Below, piece after piece: positions 6,820-13,224 of a stretch of 14,078 bases of DNA. The number at the start of each line of letters is the position of its first letter. Within the stretch, counting starts at the first letter, position 1. The position numbers were made by a program, and so were the translations under genes. This stretch comes from M3 sp964637445 (GTDB taxonomy: Bacteria > Bacteroidota > Bacteroidia > Bacteroidales > Muribaculaceae). Below the pieces are notes generated by a model, which was given only the letters and a program-made list of their open reading frames with translations, was not told the DNA's origin and searched no databases. The stretch is taken from positions 1 through 14,078 of the forward strand of contig CAZWWS010000060.1 of assembly GCA_964637445.1 (NCBI GenBank), given 5' to 3'.

Positions 6820-8100
6820 TTAATACGCAAACATCGGATAACCTTCCATGATCTTGTTCACCTTCTCGCGAACAGATGCGATAATTTTGCCATCTTCAGG
6901 ATTTGAAAGCACGGCATCGATCATCTCAACAATTTCGCCCATGAGGTCTTCCTTAGCACCACGAGTAGTGATTGCTGCAGTTCCAAGACGAATACCCGAA
7001 GTCAAGAACGGGCTGCGCGAGTCAAACGGCACCATATTCTTGTTGGCGGTGATGTCGGCTTCTACAAGCACCTTTTCTGCCACCTTTCCGGTCAGTTCGG
7101 GGAACTTAGTGCGGAGGTCTACGAGCATACAGTGATTGTCTGTTCCGCCTGAGATTATCTTGTAGCCCTTATCGATAAGCGCTTGTGCCATCACTGCGGC
7201 ATTCTTCTTCACTTGCTTCTGATAGTCTACATACGACGGTTGCAATGCCTCGCCGAATGCCACTGCCTTAGCGGCAATAACGTGTTCCAACGGACCACCT
7301 TGCACACCGGGGAACACTGCCGAGTTCAACAACGACGACATCATGCGCACCTCGCCCTTCGGCGTCTTCTTGCCCCAAGGATTCTCAAAGTCCTTTCCGA
7401 GAAGAATGATACCTCCACGCGGACCACGGAGGGTCTTGTGAGTAGTTGAAGTCACGATGTGAGCATATTTCACGGGATTTTCGAGCAAGCCGGCTGCGAT
7501 AAGACCTGCCGGGTGTGCCATATCGATCATCAATAGAGCACCTATCTCATCGGCAAGACGACGCATACGAGCATAGTCCCACTCGCGTGAGTATGCACTC
7601 GCACCACCCACGATCAATTTCGGACGTTCGCGACGTGCCACCTCTTCCATCTGGTCATAGTCGACCAAGCCGGTATCCTCTTTCACATTATATTCCAACG
7701 CTTGGAACATAAGACCTGAGAAATTCACAGGGCTGCCATGCGATAGATGGCCGCCATGTGCAAGATTAAGACCGAGGAACTTGTCGCCCGGATTCATGCA
7801 AGCCATAAACACTGCCATGTTGGCTTGTGCGCCTGAGTGGGGCTGCACATTGGCATATTCGGCTCCGAATATCTCTTTCAAGCGATCGATGGCAAGTTGT
7901 TCTGCCTCGTCCACCACTTGACAACCTCCATAGTAGCGATGTCCGGGATAACCTTCGGCATACTTGTTTGTCAAGCATGAGCCCATCGCTTGCATCACTT
8001 GATCACTCACGAAGTTCTCAGAGGCGATAAGTTCAATGCCATGCTTCTGACGCTGATGTTCACGCTCGATGATGTCAAAAATCTTGTTGTCTCTTTCCAT
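6820..8100 (-). CDS. glyA: Serine hydroxymethyltransferase
   Basis: A 426-aa cytoplasmic PLP enzyme converting serine and tetrahydrofolate to glycine and 5,10-methylene-tetrahydrofolate, the main one-carbon source for thymidylate and purine synthesis. Visible: ELIASENF (23-30), NKYAEGYPGHRYYGG (45-59), HSGAQANMAV (88-97), and the PLP-Schiff-base lysine in STTHKTLRGPRGG (Lys222). The length is normal. The ATG at 8100 gives the expected N-terminus. It is the last gene of the minus-strand cluster, 42 nt after the flavin reductase stop. No consensus promoter is seen in that gap, so co-transcription from the pyrB promoter is likely, and would link one-carbon supply to pyrimidine synthesis. Confidence 0.97.
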   Translation of the reverse strand: MERDNKIFDIIEREHQRQKHGIELIASENFVSDQVMQAMGSCLTNKYAEGYPGHRYYGGCQVVDEAEQLAIDRLKEIFGAEYANVQPHSGAQANMAVFMACMNPGDKFLGLNLAHGGHLSHGSPVNFSGLMFQALEYNVKEDTGLVDYDQMEEVARRERPKLIVGGASAYSREWDYARMRRLADEIGALLMIDMAHPAGLIAAGLLENPVKYAHIVTSTTHKTLRGPRGGIILLGKDFENPWGKKTPKGEVRMMSSLLNSAVFPGVQGGPLEHVIAAKAVAFGEALQPSYVDYQKQVKKNAAVMAQALIDKGYKIISGGTDNHCMLVDLRTKFPELTGKVAEKVLVEADITANKNMVPFDSRSPFLTSGIRLGTAAITTRGAKEDLMGEIVEMIDAVLSNPEDGKIIASVREKVNKIMEGYPMFAY

Positions 8101-8142
8101 TTTTTTGTCTAATATTTATGTTACGATTGTGTTTATTTCCTT

Positions 8143-8709
8143 TTATTTCTTTTTCTTTACCGTCCAGCCAAACTGACCTATCTTCTCGCCTCCCGCAAAG
8201 TAGCCTCCGTGGATATACGATATCAAGCCCGACGCAGCCAAGTCAAACGCGCCGGTTTCAAGGTCGAAATATTTCTCATCGGCCAACACATTCACCACCT
8301 CGGCGATAAACATGTCATGGCTGCCAAGACTTATTATCTCCTTTACTCGGCACTCTATACTCAGAGGCGATTCTTCGATATACGGAGCACTCACCTTCTC
8401 TCCTTTCTTTGCCGTCAGACCGGTCTCTGCCCACTTGTCATAGTCGGCGCCGGAGCGCACTCCTGCCCAGTCGGTCGCACGTGCCATGTCGGCTGTGGTG
8501 AGATTGATGGTAAACTCCATATTCCGCTTTATAATGTCGTAGCTGTGACGCTCGGGACGCACCGAGATATAGCACATCGGAGGATTGCTGCATATCGTCC
8601 CGGTCCATGCCACGGTGAGCATATTATACTCCTCTTCCGAGGCTCCGCAGCTCACCAACACCGCCGGCAGCGGATATATCATCGTACCCGGTTTCCAACT
8701 CTGTTTCAT
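8143..8709 (-). CDS. Flavin reductase-like FMN-binding protein
   Basis: A 188-aa protein of the flavin reductase-like/flavoredoxin family, a split-barrel fold that binds FMN and uses it for electron transfer or NAD(P)H-dependent flavin reduction. Family features: WKPGTMIYPLPAVLVSCG (5-22), then NMLTVAWTGTICSNPPMCYISVRPERHSY (about 29-57), where the TGTICSNPP loop and the xxVRPxRHS strand form the flavin site, and ATDWAGVRSGADYDKW. An in-frame TTG at 8721 would extend it by 4 codons into the pyrI stop. The ATG at 8709, 8 nt after that stop, gives the standard family N-terminus. The physiological partner is unknown. It sits inside an apparent pyrB-pyrI-glyA transcription unit. Confidence 0.88.
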   Translation of the reverse strand: MKQSWKPGTMIYPLPAVLVSCGASEEEYNMLTVAWTGTICSNPPMCYISVRPERHSYDIIKRNMEFTINLTTADMARATDWAGVRSGADYDKWAETGLTAKKGEKVSAPYIEESPLSIECRVKEIISLGSHDMFIAEVVNVLADEKYFDLETGAFDLAASGLISYIHGGYFAGGEKIGQFGWTVKKKK

Positions 8710-8717
8710 CGCTTCTA

Positions 8718-9176
8718 TCAATCTATTTGAGCCTTATCGCTTGTCACGGCATGACCGCAATAGTGGCAACGTATCGTCACCGGATTGCGTTCCACCACCT
8801 CAAAGCGAGTTTTCATCGGCTCATTGTTGGTTATACACTTCGGATTGCCACATTTCACTATTCCAACGATTGTGTCGGGTAGCTCCACTTGGCGCTTCTC
8901 CACCACCTCAAAGTCTCGTATGATATTCACCTTTGCCGTTGGTGCTATCAAGGCTATGCGATTGAGCGTCGATTCCGGAAACTCCACATCTGCGACCTTG
9001 ATGATGCCCTTTGTCCCAAGCTTGCTGCTGCCCAGATTATTTCCGATTGTCACGTGAGTATCGAGCGATTCGATACCCAATATCTTCACCGCCTTAAACA
9101 ACGCCGACGATGGAATATGATCGATAACCGTACCATTCTGTAGCGCAGCTACCGCAAGTTCTTTCTTTGATGTCAT
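8718..9176 (-). CDS. pyrI: Aspartate carbamoyltransferase regulatory subunit
   Basis: A 152-aa regulatory chain of aspartate carbamoyltransferase, which binds CTP/ATP effectors in its N-terminal domain and contacts PyrB through a C-terminal zinc domain. The four zinc-ligand cysteines are present as CGNPKC (109 and 114) and CHYC (137 and 140), nearly the same positions as in the E. coli protein. The allosteric domain contains NGTVIDHIP (14-22) and a nucleotide-site-like KLGTKGIIKV. Two starts are possible: GTG at 9179, overlapping pyrB by 4 nt, or ATG at 9176, sharing one base with the pyrB TGA stop. The ATG is preferred. Either implies translational coupling to pyrB. An allosteric PyrB6-PyrI6 holoenzyme is therefore expected. 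Confidence 0.96.
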   Translation of the reverse strand: MTSKKELAVAALQNGTVIDHIPSSALFKAVKILGIESLDTHVTIGNNLGSSKLGTKGIIKVADVEFPESTLNRIALIAPTAKVNIIRDFEVVEKRQVELPDTIVGIVKCGNPKCITNNEPMKTRFEVVERNPVTIRCHYCGHAVTSDKAQID

Positions 9177-10105
9177 CACTTAGCCTCCTTTAATATATCG
9201 ATTCCAAGCGCACGGCAGATGATTGCCTGACGAGCATACAGCCCGTTGCGTGCCTGTTGAAAATAGTATGCTTTCGGATTTTCATCCACATCTTGATTTA
9301 TCTCGTTCACGCGAGGTAGCGGGTGTAGAATGCGTAGATTTTCCTTCGACTCATCGAGCATCGCATTGCGTAGCGTGTAGAGATCTTTCACTCGTTCATA
9401 CTCCATGATGTCGGTGAAACGCTCGCGCTGCACTCGTGTCATATAGATTATATCCGACTCATTGATCACCTCCGGAGAGAAATCAGTATGTTCCTTATAG
9501 CAGATACCATTTTGTGCGCAAAACTCCTTATACTCCTGAGGCATTCGCAGCTCTTCACACGCCACGAAGTTAAACGTCGGATTGAAATACTTCATAGCCA
9601 TCAACAGCGAATGTACCGTACGACCATATTTCAAGTCGCCCACCATCGTTATGGTCAGATTCTCCAATCGCCCTTGTGTCTTGTAGATTGAATATAGGTC
9701 GAGCATCGTCTGCGATGGATGCTGGTTGGCGCCATCGCCGGCATTAACCACCGGCACCTCGGTCACCTCTGTGGCATAGCGAGCCGCCCCCTCAAGATAG
9801 TGACGCATGATGATCAAATCTACATAGTTGCTCACCATCTTTATCGTATCCTTCAGCGTCTCGCCTTTCGACGAACTCGTAGTGCTCGCATCCGAGAAGC
9901 CTATCACTCTGCCGCCAAGTCGGTTCACCGCTGTCTCAAAACTCAAGCGTGTGCGTGTCGACGGCTCGAAAAAGAGCGTTGCCACCACACGCCCATCAAG
10001 AATCTTATGATTCGGATTCTCTTCAAAATATCGTGCCACCTCAAGCAAATGCAATATCTCCTCTTTCGAGATATCAGAGATGGATACAAGACTGTTGCTA
10101 TTCAT
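9176..10105 (-). CDS. pyrB: Aspartate carbamoyltransferase catalytic subunit
   Basis: A 309-aa enzyme catalysing the first committed step of de novo pyrimidine synthesis, carbamoyl phosphate plus aspartate to carbamoyl aspartate. Carbamoyl-phosphate-binding FEPSTRTRLSFE (46-57), the mobile SSSKGET loop (77-83, Lys80), ANQHPSQTMLD (126-136), GDLKYGRTVHSL (156-167), the aspartate-loop segment RVQRERF (224-230) and HPLPR (261-265) are all intact. Length is standard. First structural gene of the cluster; the stop overlaps the pyrI start by one base. Expression is probably controlled by the leader at 10106-10280, which contains a short ORF and a terminator-like hairpin 39 nt before this ATG. Confidence 0.97.
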   Translation of the reverse strand: MNSNSLVSISDISKEEILHLLEVARYFEENPNHKILDGRVVATLFFEPSTRTRLSFETAVNRLGGRVIGFSDASTTSSSKGETLKDTIKMVSNYVDLIIMRHYLEGAARYATEVTEVPVVNAGDGANQHPSQTMLDLYSIYKTQGRLENLTITMVGDLKYGRTVHSLLMAMKYFNPTFNFVACEELRMPQEYKEFCAQNGICYKEHTDFSPEVINESDIIYMTRVQRERFTDIMEYERVKDLYTLRNAMLDESKENLRILHPLPRVNEINQDVDENPKAYYFQQARNGLYARQAIICRALGIDILKEAK

Positions 10106-10144
10106 TGATGCTATGTTTATAAATTTTTTTCTTTCCTATGATAC

Positions 10145-10180
10145 AAAAAAAGCCACCCGCAATCCTTATTGCGCAGAGGC
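10145..10180 (-). terminator. Attenuator-type terminator in the pyrB leader
   Basis: On the minus strand the segment 10180-10152 folds as GCCUCUG-CGCAAU, loop AAGG, AUUGCG-GGUGGC: six perfect inner pairs, a bulged G, then five more pairs (one a U-G wobble) around a U-U mismatch. It is followed at once by seven U (10151-10145). It lies downstream of the pyrB promoter and 39 nt before the pyrB ATG. It would stop transcription before the structural genes unless something prevents it from folding. It is too far from the integrase stop, with a promoter in between, to be that gene's own terminator. Confidence 0.7.
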
Positions 10181-10183
10181 TCA

Positions 10184-10270
10184 CTATTTCCCACACCGAC
10201 ACATCTTCTCAGCGGCGCATCGCATACGTCTCTGCTCCTTTCGGTCAATATGTCGCGGTAAGATTTTCAT
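10184..10270 (-). CDS. Putative 28-aa leader peptide of the pyrB operon
   Basis: An ATG about 6 nt after the predicted transcript start opens a 28-codon frame, starting MKILPRHIDRK and ending CRCGK, with the TAG stop 3 nt before the attenuator hairpin. It contains six Arg and six Lys or His residues and a CxC motif near the end. There is no similarity to any peptide I know. Its position, between promoter and hairpin and ending at the hairpin base, is that of an attenuation leader peptide, as in E. coli pyrBI. A ribosome at its last codons would cover the 5' arm of the hairpin. That it is translated is inference. Confidence 0.45.
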   Translation of the reverse strand: MKILPRHIDRKEQRRMRCAAEKMCRCGK

Positions 10271-10280
10271 ATCTACACTG

Positions 10281-10312
10281 CAAAGGTAAGCAAACCCTCG
10301 CTCAAAAGCAAA
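10281..10312 (-). promoter_or_regulatory. Consensus promoter of the pyrB operon
   Basis: Minus strand: TTTG at 10312-10309, an exact 20-nt spacer, and TACCTTTG at 10288-10281 followed by CA. Both boxes match the Bacteroidetes consensus. Transcription would begin near 10276, producing a leader of about 170 nt before the pyrB ATG. The promoter starts about 40 nt after the integrase stop codon. Confidence 0.8.
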
Positions 10313-10353
10313 TCCCTCTCAAAATTAATTTCCCTTTTCTTTTTATTTTATTC

Positions 10354-11559
10354 TCACTTACATCTTCTCAATATCTGCTCATTCGCCCTGTCCACTGCTG
10401 TGCGATCCAACGATGCCAGATATATCAGCGTCGTCGATTCCGAGTCATGCCCCATCCCCTCGCTTATCACCGCAAGCGGCACCTCGATACTCCGTGCCAC
10501 ACTCGCCCACGAATGGCGAGCCACATACATCGTCAGCGGCTTTTCCATCCCCACAAGGCGACCAATCTCTTTCAGCAAGCGATTTATTTTGCACATCTTA
10601 CTACGATATTCATTCCGATGATTATCACTCCGTTTCAGTATTGGCAACATATATTCGCCATGGCTCTCTGCCTCCCATCGTTCTACAATTTCTGCCATAC
10701 ATCGTTCCCACCTCACACTGAGTCGCTGCCCGGTTTTTTGCCTGCAATATGTCAGCATTCCGTCTTTCAAATCGCTCTTCCGCAGATATGCCATATCTAT
10801 CGGCGACATTCCTCGCGTGTAAAACGAAAACAATAACATATCACGTGCCAATTCCATCGAGCTGTCTTTCGATAGATCAAGCCGTCTGATTTTCCTGAGT
10901 GTCAGCAGATCCACAGCACGTTTCACCGTGCGATCTATTCCAGTATACACTCGCTTGAATGGTCGCCGTTGCTCTACCACTCCCTGCTCTACAGCTCTGT
11001 TATACACTGCTCTAAGCGCTCGCATATAGAACGAACTGCTGTTTTTCCGCAGTCCTTGGTCGAGCATCCATATCTCATACCGCTCCACCCACTCAGCATC
11101 TATATCCTCAAGAAACATTGTCCTTCCGCTATTGAAGCGCATCACACTTCGCAACGTGGCTTCATAGACCTCTGCCGTCCGATATTTGCCTATTTGTCGC
11201 AATTCTCTCGCTACATCTCTCACAAACAAGCGCAATGACACTCCTCGCATCCGCTCCACAAACATTGCCACCACATCTGCCGCTCCATAGCGTCTCCCCT
11301 TGCTTTCCCACCACTCGAATATATCATGCCACCGCATCATATCCAGTTCCACAAGTTCCGCCACATTGCGCAAATAAGCCTCTCTATCGCCTGCGGTAGC
11401 CACTACTATACTATCAGTCGTTTCATCCCACTCGTGAGCATATATACGATAGTCGCTTCGCAACTGCCTTACCATTCGATCTACTATCACCTGATAATAT
11501 AGCACACCCGCCTTTTCTGCCACTGACGACTCTCTGAATTTCACCATTATACTTGCCAT
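10354..11559 (-). CDS. Tyrosine recombinase/phage-type integrase
   Basis: A 401-aa site-specific recombinase of the Bacteroidetes integrase group. Residues 1-100 form an arm-type N-terminal domain, about 105-200 the SAM-like core-binding domain, and about 215-400 the catalytic domain. Catalytic residues in order: Arg249 (FYTRGMSPIDMAYL), Lys275 (CRQKTGQ), YVARHSWA (345-352) with Arg348 and Tyr345 in place of the usual first His of HxxR, His371 (GMGHDSESTT) and nucleophile Tyr380 (IYLASLD). The Tyr-for-His change is, as far as I recall, common in this subgroup and not a sign of inactivation. The gene is intact and stands alone: no excisionase, relaxase, transposition genes or tRNA target is nearby. 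It could integrate an element, invert promoters (phase variation), or be a remnant. An alternative start is the ATG at codon 5. Confidence 0.92.
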   Translation of the reverse strand: MASIMVKFRESSVAEKAGVLYYQVIVDRMVRQLRSDYRIYAHEWDETTDSIVVATAGDREAYLRNVAELVELDMMRWHDIFEWWESKGRRYGAADVVAMFVERMRGVSLRLFVRDVARELRQIGKYRTAEVYEATLRSVMRFNSGRTMFLEDIDAEWVERYEIWMLDQGLRKNSSSFYMRALRAVYNRAVEQGVVEQRRPFKRVYTGIDRTVKRAVDLLTLRKIRRLDLSKDSSMELARDMLLFSFYTRGMSPIDMAYLRKSDLKDGMLTYCRQKTGQRLSVRWERCMAEIVERWEAESHGEYMLPILKRSDNHRNEYRSKMCKINRLLKEIGRLVGMEKPLTMYVARHSWASVARSIEVPLAVISEGMGHDSESTTLIYLASLDRTAVDRANEQILRRCK

Positions 11560-11651
11560 TACCTGTTTTTTTTAGAAGTTGTTTAAATTTATTTCGAGAT
11601 TATTTAAGAGCGATTTTTAGGGTGCTTCTTAGAATTTCTCCCAAATTTATG
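11560..11651. other. AT-rich divergent intergenic region between integrase and nitroreductase
   Basis: This segment holds no coding frame. It has an imperfect inverted repeat (AGAAG at 11574-11578 and CTTCT at 11625-11629, with partly matching flanks) enclosing two TTTAA-containing blocks. A sequence TAAATTTG at 11649-11642 on the minus strand fits a -7 box for the integrase, but the nearest upstream TTTG is 25 nt away, longer than usual. Recombinase-binding or regulatory function is possible but not shown. Confidence 0.3.
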
Positions 11652-11659
11652 TATTTTTG
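11652..11659 (+). promoter_or_regulatory. -7 box for the nitroreductase gene pair
   Basis: TATTTTTG matches TAnnTTTG. The -33 region (11628-11631) is only pyrimidine-rich. Initiation near 11664 would give a 5' UTR of about 26 nt before the ATG at 11690. Confidence 0.5.
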
Positions 11660-11689
11660 TAGTCCGATTTCTAACAAACATAATATCAC

Positions 11690-12334
11690 ATGAAACTGAC
11701 TTCTATCCTCGCAGGCTCTTTAGCCCTGCTCTCCATCACCTCATGCTCCGGCAATTGTCCGGCCGACAATGCTGCCGCTACTCAAATCGACACTGCCGCT
11801 ATCGTCATCGACAATATCATGGCTCGTCGCTCTATACGCCAATACACCGACCAACCGGTCGAACGCGAAAAGCTCGACAAAATCGTCGAATGTGGCATCA
11901 ATGCTCCAAGTGGCATGAACTCGCAACCGTGGATTGTGCGCGTTGTCACCGACTCGGCTTTCATCAATGGCACTACTGAAATCTATCGTCGCGAAAACGC
12001 CGAGCGCGTTGCCGCCGACTCTACTTTCAAAAATATGTATCGCAACGCAACGGCTCTCATCTGCATCGCTTCGCCGCTCAACGGCACCGGACAGCTTGAA
12101 GCCGGACTCCTTGGCGAAAACATGATGCTCGCCGCTCAAGCCTTAGGACTCGGCACTTGCTGCCTCGGCGGTCCGGTCAACTTCCTCAAAGAGAACACCG
12201 AAGCCTGCCAATACCTCTCTAAGCTCAACATTCCGGCAGATTATCAACTTCTCTACATCATCGGCGTTGGCTATCCCGCCGAAAAGCCCGAAGCTCGTCC
12301 GCGCGACGCATCTAAAGTGAAATTCATTGAATAA
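11690..12334 (+). CDS. Nitroreductase-family flavoprotein with lipoprotein signal
   Basis: A 214-aa protein with an N-terminal hydrophobic segment ending in a lipobox, ITSC (Cys19), then a polar linker to about 36, and a complete nitroreductase domain. FMN-contact motifs are present: MARRSIRQY (44-52), NAPSGMNSQPW (71-81), LGLGTCCLGG (152-161) and GVGYPAEKP (192-200). Family members use FMN and NAD(P)H to reduce nitroaromatics, quinones or enones. A lipoprotein form would sit in the periplasm or on the outer membrane, away from cytosolic NAD(P)H, so the electron donor is unclear. The start at 11690 is 25-30 nt after the predicted transcription start, which supports keeping the signal sequence. 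The next gene follows after 3 nt, so they are almost certainly co-transcribed. Divergent from the integrase. Confidence 0.88.
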   Translation: MKLTSILAGSLALLSITSCSGNCPADNAAATQIDTAAIVIDNIMARRSIRQYTDQPVEREKLDKIVECGINAPSGMNSQPWIVRVVTDSAFINGTTEIYRRENAERVAADSTFKNMYRNATALICIASPLNGTGQLEAGLLGENMMLAAQALGLGTCCLGGPVNFLKENTEACQYLSKLNIPADYQLLYIIGVGYPAEKPEARPRDASKVKFIE

Positions 12335-12337
12335 ATT

Positions 12338-13003
12338 ATGACATCCGACATAGCAACGACCGCTCGCTCCATCAACCAAGCCATCGAGCAAATCTACTCC
12401 GACATTCAAAACTCCGAAGTCGAGAGCGCTGTCCTCATGGGCGAAAATCTTCTCATCGAAGCCTACTCCTTGTGGAACAAAGCACTTGCCTCCGCCTCAT
12501 CGGCGCCCGATGCAGCGTTCACTCTTGCTGCCGTTGCCAATGCCTACTCCGACACTCTCAATGCCGTGGGCAATCCCTCCGATGCCTACGGCATTACTCT
12601 CGGAGCCATCACTAATATCGTCAATATCGAATCAACAGCCGGCGACACTCCGCAATTCAACCACGCCATGATGCAACTATATCTCGCCACATGGCACAAC
12701 CTCGCGCGCATCCTGTCATCGGCTACCCCCACTCAGCATCCTCAAGCCACTCTACACATTCAGACCATCACTCGCTACATCGGCTCGATGCTCTACCATT
12801 ATTATTATACCGTCGGTCGACTCACTCCCGACAATCCACTCCTCTCGCCCGTCTACCAAACACTACGAGAGATCTCATCATTCGTCACCATCGACACCAC
12901 CTCCATCTCCGTAGCCGACCAACCCATCTCACCCACCTCATCACTCCCCCTCATCCACGACCTCGTCGCCCGCAGCCAAGCCCTCTCCCTCCTCAACCTA
13001 TAA
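12338..13003 (+). CDS. Hypothetical 221-aa alpha-helical protein in operon with the nitroreductase
   Basis: Not recognised. The ATG is 3 nt after the nitroreductase stop, which strongly supports translation. There is no signal peptide and no transmembrane stretch. The sequence is Ala-, Ser- and Leu-rich and reads as a series of amphipathic helices: IEQIYSDIQNSEVESAVLMG, the Ala-rich FTLAAVANAYSDTLNAVGN (about 62-80), and AMMQLYLATWHNLARIL (about 109-125). The repeated Ala/Tyr/Leu spacing resembles TPR-like helical pairs but no canonical TPR is present. There is an aromatic patch MLYHYYYT and a Ser/Thr/Pro-rich, less ordered segment near 185-205. A scaffold or binding role would be a guess. 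The partnership with an exported flavoprotein is the only contextual clue. Confidence 0.75.
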   Translation: MTSDIATTARSINQAIEQIYSDIQNSEVESAVLMGENLLIEAYSLWNKALASASSAPDAAFTLAAVANAYSDTLNAVGNPSDAYGITLGAITNIVNIESTAGDTPQFNHAMMQLYLATWHNLARILSSATPTQHPQATLHIQTITRYIGSMLYHYYYTVGRLTPDNPLLSPVYQTLREISSFVTIDTTSISVADQPISPTSSLPLIHDLVARSQALSLLNL

Positions 13004-13035
13004 CCCACCCCCTCGACCACGACACCATGCAGCCT

Positions 13036-13051
13036 AAGCCCCTTGGGGCTT
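13036..13051. repeat. GC-rich hairpin after the hypothetical gene
   Basis: AAGCCCC and GGGGCTT are separated by TT, giving a stem of six or seven pairs with a tight loop 32 nt after the stop codon at 13003. A weaker outer pairing AGCC/GGCT surrounds it (13031 and 13059). There is no U-run, so it is not a typical intrinsic terminator. It looks like a REP-type intergenic hairpin that may still protect or end the plus-strand transcript. Confidence 0.45.
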
Positions 13052-13079
13052 CGTCTGCGGCTAACCACCGCGTCAGCTG

Positions 13080-13138
13080 TATGTCTTTATGTTCTTATGT
13101 CCCAAAAAACTTCTGTGCCATTCTGTGCATTCTGTGAG
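13080..13138 (+). repeat. Degenerate tandem arrays; first copy of an intergenic repeat
   Basis: Two short arrays lie back to back. 13080-13103 is three 8-mers, TATGTCTT, TATGTTCT, TATGTCCC, followed by an A-tract. 13111-13138 is three units of TTCTGTG spaced 9-10 bp apart. The first array plus A-tract recurs at 13949-13979. The arrays lie between the hypothetical gene and the end of the small barrel gene. No open frame with protein character covers them. Confidence 0.6.
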
Positions 13139-13167
13139 CCATCTTTGCTCTTTCCTCTTAAAAGGTT

Positions 13168-13195
13168 GGCGCCACCCCCGAGTGGGAGCAGCGCC
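13168..13195 (-). terminator. Possible weak terminator of the small barrel gene
   Basis: On the minus strand GGCG and CGCC close a structure with an inner CCAC/GTGG stem and a 6-nt bulge, 29 nt after the stop of the beta-barrel gene. Only AACCTTTT follows, so the U-run is poor. It may be a repeat hairpin instead. Confidence 0.3.
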
Positions 13196-13224
13196 ATTAT
13201 TATATAATGAAAAAAGAGATTCGA

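Noticed and set aside
10145..10180. Hairpin and U-run as the terminator of the integrase gene
   Set aside because: It lies about 170 nt beyond the integrase stop and downstream of a consensus promoter pointing at pyrB, so attenuation fits better; it could still catch integrase readthrough.
10138..10836. 232-codon plus-strand open frame across the pyrB leader and integrase 3' end
   Set aside because: It runs antisense to the integrase catalytic domain and the pyrB promoter and has no protein-family character.
12691..13137. 148-codon plus-strand frame overlapping the hypothetical gene and intergenic hairpin
   Set aside because: It is dominated by His, Pro, Ser and Arg, as expected from a shifted reading, and the in-operon 221-aa frame is better supported.
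13080..13138. CRISPR array
   Set aside because: The repeat units are 7-10 bp, degenerate and without spacers, and no cas gene is present.
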